A stretch of 64,000 bases of DNA from contig JAYXKI010000002.1 in assembly GCA_037892935.1 (NCBI GenBank), forward strand, positions 558,001-622,000. Direction: 5' to 3'. The notes beneath the pieces are model-generated. The model saw only the letters and a program-made list of their open reading frames with translations, did not search any database and had not been told where the DNA came from. Every line of letters begins with the position of its first letter. The first letter of the stretch is position 1. The translations under genes were made by a program, and so were the position numbers. Source of the stretch: Phlebopus portentosus. Lineage: Eukaryota > Basidiomycota > Agaricomycetes > Boletales > Boletinellaceae. Shown in pieces: positions 43,882 through 56,296 of the stretch.

Positions 43882-45158
43882 ATGTCGTACCATGCTGGGA
43901 AGGTGGACCTGACGCCTCGACGACATCATGGCTACGCCGTCCTCCTCTTCATATTCGGGACGCTCTTCCCGCCCATGGGTTAGTTCTTCTCTTTCGATCG
44001 ACATCTCTTGTATATTGCTCTGCGTTTCTCTCTTGTTGTGAAGATCCTGAGATGCTGAGGGCTGACTGACTCTTGATGACATGTAGCTGTCGCTGCGCGA
44101 TTCGGGTTTGGGAAGGACTTTTGGCTGAATTTGCTCCTTACGATTTGTGGGTACATTCCAGGTCAGTAGCAGCGCGTCTTTCTGTTGGAACTGTAGAACT
44201 GATGAGGTGATGGGTTGATGCAGGACATGCACATAACTTTTACATCCAAGTACGCATCATCGTCGTCATCTTCCAGCTCCATCATTTTAGCAGTACGCTG
44301 ACGCTCGCATCTTCCATCCCATCTCATTTCATCTCGCCTCGTCTCGTCTCACCCCATCTTGGATGTACCATCTGATAGAACGTCCGTAACAACAAGAACC
44401 ACCGCCGGACGCCCAAGTGGGCACAGCGCTACGGGCTGATCGACACGTCCAAGATCGAGCGCGACAAGAAGCGCAGCCAGTGGGCCAGTCGGTACAACGA
44501 CCGGCTCCCGCACAGCGTCTTCGAGGGACAGGAGTACGCCGAGGGCGAGATACCCGATGATCGACGGGACAGCTCGTCCGTGCTGGGCCCTGATGCGCGC
44601 TCGAGGAGGGGGAACCGACAACAGCAGCAGCAGCAGCAAGAAAGGCTGTGGGATGAAGGCGAGGAGAGGTACTATGGACAGCGCGAGAGAGACAGTATGC
44701 GGAGGAGTAATGGCAGCCTGGATTCTTCCACCACCTCAGGCGGGGGCAGCAGTACCGGCGGGCGCTGGCACTACCCCGCCAACTTCGAAGACACACTCCC
44801 GATGGAGATGACGTCGATGGCAGTGGGGGCGAAGAAGAAGAAGAAATCGAAAAAGGACAGGTGGGCGCGGACGGAGGACGCGTATAACGCGCCTGCGCCC
44901 AAGAAGCACCGCAAGTCGAAGAAGAAGAACCGCTCGACTGTTGGCGGGGTGGAGCAGGATGGACCGGACTCTGATAGGCGGAGTAGCGCGACGTCGTTGG
45001 ATGATGGGTCTGGCTTCCCTGAAGATCCTGAAGGAGGACTGTATGGCGAGAGGAGGAGAGTGGACGGAGTGGGGAATGGGAATGGGAACGCTGTTCCTGA
45101 TATACCGGATGTTACTGCTGGTGGACGAAAGAGGGACCCGCTCGAGCATGATTTCTGA
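43882..45158 (+). CDS. Pmp3/SNA-family small membrane protein with a long charged tail, 325 aa
   Basis: Pmp3/UPF0057 proteins are two-helix proteolipids that affect plasma-membrane potential and salt tolerance; larger SNA members go to the vacuole or endosome. Exons: 43882-43978, 44087-44161, 44224-44249 and 44379-45158 (978 nt, in phase). The domain runs to about residue 70: GYAVLLFIFGTLFPPMAVAA (helix 1), FGKDFWLNLLLTICGYIPG (helix 2), then HAHNFYIQNVRNN. The remaining 250 residues are a hydrophilic tail with a seven-Gln run (CAG repeat at 44619-44639), Lys-rich clusters (KKKKKSKKDR, KKHRKSKKKNR) and no fold. A tail this long is far beyond plant or yeast Pmp3 (about 55 aa) and recalls yeast Sna3/Sna4 more. 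The exon chain makes the model reliable; the tail's role is unknown. Confidence 0.85.
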
Positions 45159-46181
45159 GGGTCTGCAGGTTTTTCTTTCTTTTTGCGAGGTGGGCCTTGG
45201 ATGTGCATTCGCGCATAAGATATGCTTTCAATATTTCCTGCCCGAGGCAGGCTTTCTCATCTCGATCACCCATTTCCGTCTATGATCTATTATCCCCCTT
45301 TTTTCCTTCAATGTTACCCATCTCTATTTTCTCTTTTGTTTCGTTTTCTCAGCATGCAAATATCAAGGAACAGTGACATGTACGACGAGAAGAAAACACA
45401 AGACGACAATGAAGCATTCATTGCTTGAGGAATGTGTCTACCGACAATAACATAGACTGAGTTCATCTAGTGCTCTCAGAACGACGACTGCAATTCTAGC
45501 GCTAATCTCCAACTTTTCTATCTGATATCTGATATTCAATGTTCTGCTTCTGCGTCCATCGCACCATAAATAAATAATTACTATTCATCTCGCAGAACAG
45601 ATCATTCAGATGAGCTTCGACCTCGGTTATCGAAACGAGACTGTCCAGTGTGTCCATCGCCGTCAATCAACTGCGACCGACCGTCAGATCTGCGTGCCAT
45701 CGCTTCTTCGTAACTGCGATATCATGATCCACCTGCAAACAAACATCGTTCACTGCTTCACTACCTTGTAATCTAATGACCACATGAGACGAAGAGAGCA
45801 TCAACAAATCGAGAACAGATCCAGAACAGACTCTTAGAAGTATCCGATCGCGACGAGCTTCGATTTTCACGCGTATCCGAGTCCAAATCCGTGGCCACCC
45901 ATCGCATGCATCTACGAACCCACGCATAGAACAAAGAAGCCCCATCATCCATATGCTATGCTATGCTGGCACTTATATACTGCACATCGTTCTCACTGCG
46001 CTTTGCGCCCTCCCTCACCTCTTGGGCTCTGGCGTCTAGTTGTCTGGGCTTTCCTGTGATTTCTGTACACTAGGAGGACTATCTCGTTTCTCGGATATTG
46101 AAACGTAGCCGTAGCGACGACTGCGAGTGGGAAAGGATATGCGTTCTCTCTCCACGCACTAGGCTTGGCGTGTGTTCTTGA
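45159..46181. other. 1.0 kb intergenic upstream of PNGase A
   Basis: No assigned gene. A minus frame at 45667-45948 (93 codons, with SGSVLDLLMLSSSHVVIRL) looks somewhat protein-like but has no motif or partner exon. The first exon and signal peptide of the next gene probably lie at its right end but could not be resolved. Confidence 0.4.
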
Positions 46182-48598
46182 GCTTGGGAGCTAGCGCGCG
46201 CTGCTGTCCTGGTGGACTTCCAGGTCGCACAGCCGCCTCCGCTGCCTGCAGACGCGAAGCAGTGTACTCAGGTCCTTATCGAGTGCGTCTGCAACCTCAT
46301 TTCTATGCAGTGCGGGGTCCTTGCTGATCTTTCATAGGCATACGTTTGGGAACTCTTTTGGAGCGTGAGTGCTTCGAACGCGCGTCGATGGTGTTGTGAG
46401 AGAGGAAATAATATCGGTAGCTGACTTTTTTTTTGGATTGTTCGTTTTATAAGTCCGGCAATTGCGGACTTCACGTACGTCCTCTGGTTCTGTATCTGGT
46501 TCGAATTGATTTACGAAATTCTAGGCCTCCAACCGATTGCGGAGAAGTGGGATCATGGGCGGGTATTAGTTTGAACCTCACGGTTACTTCAAATGGAGTC
46601 CGTCTCCAATCTTTGACGAGAAGCTCGGACTATATTGATGTTTTTTTCTTTTCTTTTCATTCACATTACATCCATAGACTCAGTTCGACCGTCTTGGGAT
46701 CTTCACCTTCCAAAATACCGAGAGTGAGTGCCTTCAAGTTTCTTCAGTAATTCACATCAACGGATTTTGTAGTCTGGCGGACATCGACTCCCGAACCGTC
46801 GAGGGGCGACGGCATTATATGGACGTACCTCAAAGATGTTACGCGCTTCATCCCGCTTTTCTCTTCTCCCGGAGAATTCGTATTTGAGCTTGATAATCTG
46901 CTTCAGGAAGGGCTGGATGGACAGTATGCTTGTGAGCCCTCCCTCTGATACAAGATATTCGATATAGCGTTTGTTAACAGTGCGATTTCGGATATACATA
47001 GCAACTGTATCGGCAACGTTCTTCGCGTCCTCTTCAGAACACGCGCCTGCGAAGAAGGCAGATTTGATCTTGCCCATCTCCGCGAATACGGGGTCAAGTC
47101 CGGACGATAACGCGCCGTCAGTCCCACCAGCTACATCCGTAAATTTCAACAATTCGTCTTTGACTCCTGTAGCCATTGTTTTAATTCAATATTTTTATTT
47201 TCCAGTTGAATGTTACATTTCCAAAGAACACCATCGAGGTATACGCCGAGCTCTTCGCGTCGGGTAATGGAAACGAGGAGTTCTGGTATTTTAACACTGC
47301 GAACGAGTTCCTGGGCGACCTTCCCGATGGAACGACTTTTGGAGATGGACCGTTCAGGGAAGTGAGGCTCCTCATTGACGGTGTCCTTGCGGGCGTTGCG
47401 TTCCCATATGCGGTCATTTTCACGGGAGGGATCGTTCCCACTGCTTGGAGGTCAGCACTTCTGCATTTAAACGACTCGTAACGATCGTCTTCTAAATCCT
47501 TGATGCAGACCGATAACTTCGTACGGCGCTATCGATTTACCGAGCTACGTCCTCGACCTGACTCCCTTCGCCCCGCTCCTCGCCGACGGCGAGCCGCACA
47601 ACTTCACACTGGACGTCGCCTCCGCCGAGTCGGACGACCACGCGATCAACGCCAACTGGTTCGTCTCCGGCCTCGTGCAGGTCGTGACCGACGCGAACAG
47701 CGAGGCGCAGACGACGGGGGACATCACGCTCTACGACGCGCAGCCGTTCGCTGTCGCGCAGACGACCGGGAGCGTGGGCGCGGGCGGCGATGTGAACGTC
47801 ACCGTGTCGGCGAGCCGGAGCGTGCGGATTGAGGCTACCGTCGTCAGCGGGAGTGGGGACGTGAATAGCGTGGTTGTGAGGCAGCAGTTGGCGTATTCGA
47901 ATACGCAGAATTATTTGCGGGATACGACTGTTCAGGTTCGTGCTGATTTGTGGCTGGCGATGTTGTTTTTGTATTTTGGCTGACTGACTGACGATGATTT
48001 TTTTTTTTAGAACGTGTTCCAGCTGTCGAGCGGCACGGTGTCGTCTACGCATAACGGCGTCCCGGCAGTGACAGACACGTTCTCGTACCCATTCAACATC
48101 AACTTCACCGTCCTCAATTCCGACGGATCAGAATGTACGTCTCTCTCTCTCTCTCTTCAATCGAACAACAAACAGAGACAAAAAAACTCACAACTCAACT
48201 CTTCCTTCATAATCAAAACAGTCTCAGCGTTCTTCGACCACGGGTACGACCGCACGCTCCTCCCCGCGCCCTTCCTCCTGGGATCAACGATCCACGAGCG
48301 GCAGCTCGCAGGCGGGTTCTTCACCATCGCCAGCACGGGCAACACGGGGAACGGCACCTCCAACAACACGCTCGCCTACGCCGACACGCAGGGGAACACG
48401 TTCACGCGCTCCGTGGATGCCGCGCTGAATGTGGTCGTGAGGGACGTGCAGGGCGGGTCGCTCGCCCCCGCCCCTGCCCCGGCGTCTGGTGTGGTTGGAG
48501 GCGAGGAGAGCGGGGAGCAGCGCGTGTTTGTGGGTGAGGCGGTTAGGTTCCCTGGGGTGAAGTTGAGGGCGAGCTCCGGGAATGGTGATGGACAATGA
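46182..48598 (+). CDS. Peptide-N4-(N-acetyl-glucosaminyl)asparagine amidase A (PNGase A) homologue, 5' end unresolved
   Basis: PNGase A cleaves N-glycans from glycopeptides; fungal members are mostly secreted or membrane-bound. Exons after the unresolved start: to 46282, 46338-46364 (27 nt), 46454-46474 (21 nt), 46525-46597, 46678-46723, 46773-46931, 46981-47138, 47206-47450, 47509-47935, 48011-48134 and 48222-48598, all in phase. Blocks are VDFQVAQPPPLPADAKQCTQ, HTFGNSFG, PPTDCGEVGSWAGISLNLTV, QFDRLGIFTFQNTE, WRTSTPEPSRGDGIIWTYLK, GNGNEEFWYFN, GPFREVRLLIDG and FPYAVIFTGGIVPTAWR. A TGA blocks the frame at 46079-46081 of the upstream 100-nt numbering, that is at 46179-46181, so the signal-peptide exon must join by an intron I could not place. 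The 4th listed exon ends with a GTCCGT donor. Many NxT/S sites are present. Confidence 0.85.
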
Positions 48599-49346
48599 GC
48601 TTAGGGATTCTACTTACATTCTGTCTTAAATCGGGATCTCACTGAACTGAGATTGATTACAGTCATTTCCTTACTTGTCTTTGGTTGATTTTGTAACCGA
48701 TTGTCTATCTACGACAAAAATGGAAAACATCATTTTGACAAATGCGAATAAGTTAGTTAGCACGGGATGGTTGAAAATCCACACACGATCATCATCGAAA
48801 GAAAAGAGGATTGGGATCAAGGCCAGAAAGAAAGAAAGGGTGTGCGCGGTTGAACGATAAGATGCACATGCATGATCTCCAAAAAAAAAAAAGGAAAATA
48901 CCGTCGAGGGGCAAAAAGTTGGCGGAGGAGCGTTGAAGCGGCTGGAGAACGTAAGCCATGAACCTGGCTACCTGCAAGTAGAGTTGCAGTACAATGAAAG
49001 ATAAATCCAATCTAGATCAATCTAGAAGGTCTTCTATAGTGGTAGTAAAGAGCACAGCGCAACAGTGATGTGAAGAATAAACGTAAGTCGTGCTTCTAAG
49101 ATATGCAAGCGTACTGTATAGACGATGCAATGGTCTCCTTGATGTGCCTTGCCTTGTTGAAAGTGCAGCCGGGTGCGTTGTTGAGAACGGCAAGTGCGAT
49201 GCGGTGTGGTGCGGGTGATGCGCGAAAGATTCTTGTGCATGAACACAAAGCCTCGAGATATTCGTTTTGTTTCCGTTTCTTGTTCTCTATCTTTCTCCTT
49301 TATTGACGAGATACGGTGCACAATATACGATATATGCGATCCGCAA
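48599..49346. other. 0.75 kb convergent intergenic
   Basis: Lies between the 3' ends of PNGase A and C1-THF synthase. Contains only short frames and a poly-A run near 48880; presumably both 3' UTRs. Confidence 0.5.
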
Positions 49347-52300
49347 TCAGAAAAGACCGACGACCCGCCCTGTATCCGGGTCCAAGTCGACTTCCCAGAA
49401 GCCTAATATGTTTACAATACCTCCGTCAGCAATCTTCTTCGGGAGAAAAGACCTTGTAGACGTACCAGGACGAGTACCGAGCCCAGGCATAGTCTGAACG
49501 TCTCCGAGAAGAGGGTATAGGAAGCCTGCCCCTGCTGCGAGACGTACGGAGCGTATAGGGATCGTGAAACCTGCTTAGGGAAAGGAAAATAATAATGTTG
49601 TTTGAGTGAGTACTGTATTCCGACCGATATTCCTGGAATGACGCACCTGAAGGGACACCCTTGAGCTTCGGGTCGTGAGAGAACGAGTACTGTGTCTTCG
49701 CCATGCAGACTGAAAGCGAGGGTATGATAAGCACTCAATCCAACAAACTAACAAAGGCAAAAAAAAAAAAAAAAAAAAGACTCACTAGGCAAACCAGCAT
49801 ACCCCTGCTTCGTATACGTCTCAACCTGCTTCTGGGCAGCCTCACTGAGCTCCACGCCATCCGCGCCGTAGATCTCCTTGCAGACGACTTCGATCTTCTC
49901 CACGATGGGCTTGTCCGACTCGTATAGGAACCGGAAGTGGGACTCGCTGGACTCGCAGACGCTGACGACGGCGCGGGCGAGGTCGAGTGCGCCGGCGCCG
50001 CCGCGCGCCCAGTGGTTTGAGACGACGGCGGCGTCTGCGCCTGCGGCGAGCGCCTCTTGCCGGATGAGCTCGAGTTCGGCGGGTGTGTCGGAGCTGTATG
50101 TGAGGTGGTTCCGTCAGTTCCTTTCATTCATAAAAATTGCAGGAAAGCCAGGAAAGACTAACGCGAATTTATTAATCGCAATGACCACCTTAATCCCAAA
50201 CTTCTTCGAATTGACGATATGTCTCACGAGGTTCTTACACCCCTCGCGGAGGATGTCCAAGTTCTCCGTCGTGTACATCTCATGAAGGGGTTTGCCAGGC
50301 GTCACCTCGGGCCCGCCCCCGTGCATCTTCAGCGCGCGCGTGGTGGCGACGATGACGGTCGCGTCGGGCTTCAGGCCGCTCACGCGGCACTTGATGTTGC
50401 AGAACTTCTCCATGCCCATGTCCGCGCCGAACCCGCCCTCGGTGAGCACGAACCCGGTGGAAGAGGTCGCGTCGCCCGGCTCCGTCCCGGCGAGCTTGAG
50501 CGCGACTTGGTCGGCGAGGATGGAGGAGTTCCCGTGTGCGATGTTCGCGAAGGGCCCGGCGTGTACGAATACGGGCGTTCCCTAGACGCACACATACTCA
50601 TTATAAGAATTACACGTTTGAGTAGGACGGAGACGAACCTCGAGAGTCTGCATGAGATTCGGTTTGATCGCATCCTTCATGAGCACCGCAAGCGCGCCTC
50701 CAACACCCACATCATCCGCCGTAATCGGCTCGCCCCGCTTACTCGTCGCAACAACCATGGCGCCCAGGCGCTCGCGCATATCCCTCAGCCCCGTCGTCAG
50801 CGCGAGCACGGCCATGCACTCGCTCGCCACGGAAATATCAAACCCCGTGTCCCGCTCGTGTCCCTGCTCCGTCGGGTTCTTCCCAATGGTGATCTTGCGC
50901 AGGAAGCGGTCGTTCGTGTCGATGACGCGGTTCCAGGTGATGGTCTCCGCGTCGACGTCCAGCCGCGCGAAGCGCGTGATCTCCTCGGGCGTGAGGCTGT
51001 TTGGGTCCGTCTTGTCGATCCCGAGTTTTTGCAGGCGCTTGAGCATGAGAGGTGCAAATTCGCGTTTGCCTTTGACGCTTGGGACGAGGCGGTTGTATAA
51101 TGCCTGGCAAAGGAATTCAATACTTTCTATTGGGTGATCGGTTCTAGGGTACTTTACCTTGTCGGATTGAGTGGCCTCGTGGAACATACGCGCATCCAAA
51201 GCAGCGGCGAGCAAGTTGTTCGCAGCAGTCACAGCGTGAATATCTCCAGTGAGATGCAAGTTGAACTAAAATGAAATACGAAGAATAAATCAGCCGTTGA
51301 CTCGCGTATGAAGTCAAATAAACCAAATCTACCTCATCCATCGGGATGACCTGACTATACCCACCACCGGCAGCACCGCCCTTGATCCCAAACGTCGGGC
51401 CCTGACTCGGCTGGCGCACACATGCGAACGCCGGTCTCCCCAAATGTGCTCCAATCGCCTGCGCGAGCCCGACCGTCGTCGTCGACTTGCCTTCTCCCAG
51501 CGGCGTCGGTGTGATCCCCGATACGACGACGTACCTCCCGTCCTTCCTGTGCGCCAACCGCTGGAGCACCTTCAGGTCCACCTTCGCCTTGTACTTCCCG
51601 TAGCTCTCCAATTCGTCCGCGTGCAGGCCGAGCTCGGAGGCGAGTGTGGTGATGGGTTTGGGCGTTTGCGACATGGCGACTTCGATGTCGCTGGGCACTT
51701 TGTCGAGGATGGTTAGTGGGAGGGGCTTGACGCGCCTGGAGCGCGAGGCGAGGAAGAGGCGCTCGGCGGATGCGAATGTGTTGGACATGAGCATCGCTAC
51801 TGTCATTGGACCCACTCCGCCCGGTACGGGCGTGATGTACGACGCGACTGGGGAGGCGGAGGTGAAGTCCACGTCGCCGACTAGACGCTGGCCCGATTTC
51901 TTCGAGGCGTCTTTGTTAGGGATTGAAATAATCAGTGAAGTGCCGGGGTGGTAAGAGAGAGAACAGACCTGGAATGTAGTTAATCCCAACGTCGATGACT
52001 ACGCAACCTGGCTTGAGCCATTCGCCCTTCACGAATTCGGCTTTACCGATAGCAGCTACCACGATGTCCGCCGTTTTGAGCTGAAGATCGCAATTAATAT
52101 CAAGCGCAATCGTAATGTTTATATATTTCGAAATTACGCACGATTTCAGGCAGGTTCTTGGTACGACTGTGGCATTGAGTGACAGTCGCATCCCTCTTGC
52201 GGAGCATTGCCGCGACGGGTTGCCAACGATGTCGCTGCGCCCGAGGACAACAGCGTTCGATCCTGAGATTTCCACACCGGTGGACTCGAGGAGTACGATG

Positions 52301-52887
52301 CATCCCGTAGGCGTACACGGTGAGAACAACGGATCAGAAGCTTTAGAAGCCAAATGTCCGATGTTATATGCGTTGAATCTATAAAATTACTTCTCAGTTA
52401 AAAGAGCATAAAAGAAAAGGTGAAGGATAAACGCACCCATCGACGTCCTTCTCGGGACTAACAGCCTCCGTGACCTTCCTCTCCCCATCCGCGCCGACAT
52501 GTTCACCCAACGGGAGCTGCACCAGAATCCCACTAACCTCGTCATCCTCGTTCAACAGCCTCACTTGCTCGACGACTTCCTCCACGCTCGTTTCGGTAGG
52601 GAGATTGACATGTTTGAACTTGACGCCCACTTCCGCTGCGGCTCTGGCTTTCATGCGCACGTAGGTCGACGAGTCCGGGCGCGCGCCGGCTTGGATGATG
52701 GCGAGCTGTGGTGCGAAGAGCGGGTATGTGGATCTGAGGGATGATATTTTCTGTGCGACGGTGTCCCGGATCGATCTGTTCGATCAATGAGAATGCATGA
52801 GGAGAGAATATTATTTTGAATGAAGACGTACTTTGCGAGAGCGGTGCCATCTATGATCTTTGCCGTCGTCGGAGCAGAGGAAGCCAT
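49347..52887 (-). CDS. ADE3: Trifunctional C1-tetrahydrofolate synthase, 948 aa if a one-base gap is corrected
   Basis: Carries methylene-THF dehydrogenase, methenyl-THF cyclohydrolase and formyl-THF synthetase for one-carbon and purine synthesis. Twelve exons: 52887-52832, 52775-52437, 52378-52142, 52080-51969, 51910-51333, 51265-51158, 51103-50639, 50581-50163, 50093-49786, 49709-49647, 49570-49466 and 49402-49347. Blocks are [64 protein letters not shown], the ATP site [48 protein letters not shown] and [16 protein letters not shown]. The start [14 protein letters not shown] has no targeting leader, so a cytosolic Ade3-type enzyme is likely. In exon 3 the frame slips after GRSDIVGNP; adding one G to CCGTC (near 52215) restores [25 protein letters not shown]. 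Otherwise intact. Confidence 0.9.
49760..49778 (+). repeat. Poly-A run, 19 bp, in an intron
   Basis: Uninterrupted A tract inside an intron of the C1-THF synthase gene (it is the polypyrimidine side of the minus-strand transcript). Confidence 0.8.
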
Positions 52888-53341
52888 TGTGCGGACGAGA
52901 AAGAAAGGAAGAGAGCGGGAGGAATTGAGACGAGTGCAGTGAATTATCAGATGACGATGAAGGGGAGGGACCCGAAGCATGCGCATGCCCATAACAGTAA
53001 CAGTACAGTGCTGTTACCTATAAAATTGAATAAATCGCTGTCTCTTCGAGGTTGTTGCAGACGTGCACTGTATAGGACACCAACAGCGCACGTCGGCCGA
53101 CCGATATCCTCGCATCTCTTGAAATTATACCACGGAAATTTGACAACAGCTTCCAGTTCCAGTTCCAGTTCCAATCCAATCCAATCCAATCCAACCCATG
53201 AGAGATGGATGACAAATACATCCGATGCCGTAATCACGTTATACAACACAAAAATTTGGACTGAGTTGCTGGCGGTTCAGGTTCGCAATTGACCTCAGCT
53301 CAGACTTGCTTTTCTTTGTTGCTGCTGGCTGGTGATTAGAT
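52888..53341. promoter_or_regulatory. Divergent promoter region, C1-THF synthase / MGE1
   Basis: 454 bp separate two start codons pointing away from each other, so both promoters lie here. A compound microsatellite sits in the middle (53151-53194). No certain TATA box. Confidence 0.5.
53151..53194. repeat. Compound microsatellite (TTCCAG)n-(TCCAA)n
   Basis: Three to four TTCCAG units followed by about five CCAAT units in the divergent promoter. The CCAAT units are also the core of the CCAAT/HAP-complex site, so they may be functional. Confidence 0.8.
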
Positions 53342-54336
53342 ATGAGCAGAACAGCAGCAGTCTCTCTTTTCCGCCAGTACACCGCAGCTCGGCGGTCTGC
53401 TCATCTTTCCTTGTCTCGGGCTCATGCGGCGCGTGCGCTTGCTCCTCGCTCTGGGTTAATAAGACTCTATTCGACACAACAAGAACAGGAGCTGAATGGG
53501 AATGGAGCTGAAGCGAAGAAGGAAGGGGACAAGTCTGGTGAGAGTGTCGAAGCCGAGAGCGAGAAAAGAGAGGAGGGGAGTACCAGCGGTAGTGTAAAAG
53601 AGGAGAGCGATGCTACGCAGAGCCAGCAGAATGGCGAAGACGCTCACTCGGAGTACCTTAAGAAGCTCAAATCAAAAGAGGATGAAGTCACCGACCTCAC
53701 AGTGCGTACCCACACGTCGTCTAGGGTCTTTTGCTGACTACCCTTACTGAACAGAGTCGATTACGCTACCTCCAAGCCGACTTCCTCAATCTCCAGCGAA
53801 ATGCTGCGAGGGAAAGGGAACAAACGAAGGATTTCGCTATAACGCGCTTTGCGGGCGACCTGCTGGAGACTGTCGACGTCCTCTCGCTCGCGCTCAAGTC
53901 CGTCCCGGAGAGCGCCCTAAACCCGTCTGAGACGGAGACGAATGACGTACCACCCGCCGCCGCTGCATCCCAATCCGCATCTCCTTCCGAGTCCGAGGCC
54001 CCGTCATCATCAACCTCGACGCCATCATCGGACTCGTCCTCATCCTCGTCAACGACACCACCGAAATCCGCCTCAGACTACCTCCGCGAGCTGCACCACG
54101 GCGTCGAGATGACACACCGCCTTCTGTTGCAGACGCTCTTCAAGTACGGCGTGAAGCCGTTCGACCCGACGGGCGACGCGTTCGATCCGAACCGCCACGA
54201 GGCGCTCTACCAGGTGCCGATTCCGGGCAAGAAGCCCGGCACCGTGATCGACTGCCAGAAGACCGGGTACACGATTAAGGATAGGACGTTGCGGGCTGCG
54301 CAGGTCGGGGTGGCCTCCGAGCCGCCTTCTCCATGA
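53342..54336 (+). CDS. MGE1: Mitochondrial GrpE co-chaperone MGE1, 313 aa
   Basis: Nucleotide-exchange factor of mitochondrial Hsp70, acting in the matrix in protein import and folding. Two exons: 53342-53701 and 53755-54336 (942 nt, in phase). The first 40 residues form a basic, Arg/Ser/Ala-rich leader ending near IRLYSTQ, a typical presequence. An acidic linker follows. The GrpE coiled coil starts around KKLKSKEDEVTDLTSRLRYLQADFLN, with the family NLQRNAAREREQTKDFAI and FAGDLLETVDVLSLAL. The beta domain has GVKPFDPTGDAFDPNRHEAL and PGTVIDCQKTGYTIKDRTLRAAQVGV. A 55-residue Ser/Pro insertion (SSSTSTPSSDSSSSSS) separates helix and beta domain and makes it longer than yeast Mge1 (228 aa). Confidence 0.93.
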
Positions 54337-54448
54337 GCCACCTTCATTCGTCTGAGTCTCAGTCTTCATAGCTTCTGTACGCTGTATGGACTTCATAGAC
54401 GTTACGTTACTCTCTAGAAGGTCGTTCACGGTGGTTGCCAATCTCCCT

Positions 54449-54466
54449 CACACACACACACACACA
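54449..54466. repeat. (CA)9 microsatellite
   Basis: Perfect dinucleotide run in the short convergent gap between MGE1 and the mitochondrial PheRS gene. Confidence 0.85.
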
Positions 54467-54553
54467 GAGGCGCACACACGTTCGCGCGATCTCTGTGCTT
54501 CATATCCCTTCGAATTCAACGCATAGTTTCTTACATACTAATATTCTTTGCAA

Positions 54554-56133
<1,580 letters not shown>

Positions 56134-56296
56134 CGTGCTCACAGTGCTTTCAGCCCAGCATTCAGACACGAAAATCTGTGGCGTGATTGTGACTATCGAG
56201 GAGGACGCGCAGAGTCACGTTATTCCTTCGTCACCCTTCATTCATGCTATACTACTCGACCACTCCGTAATTATCGAAGAACACCATATTCAAAAT
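56134..56296. promoter_or_regulatory. Short divergent promoter, mitochondrial PheRS / unknown nuclear protein
   Basis: Only 163 bp lie between two outward-facing start codons, so the two genes must share a compact bidirectional promoter. Confidence 0.55.

Noticed and set aside
46757..47176. A 139-codon minus-strand frame
   Set aside because: It is the antisense shadow of PNGase A exons, which are conserved and splice-compatible on the plus strand.
50219..51100. A 293-codon plus frame opposite C1-THF synthase
   Set aside because: Shadow frame in GC-rich coding DNA; the minus strand encodes the conserved enzyme.
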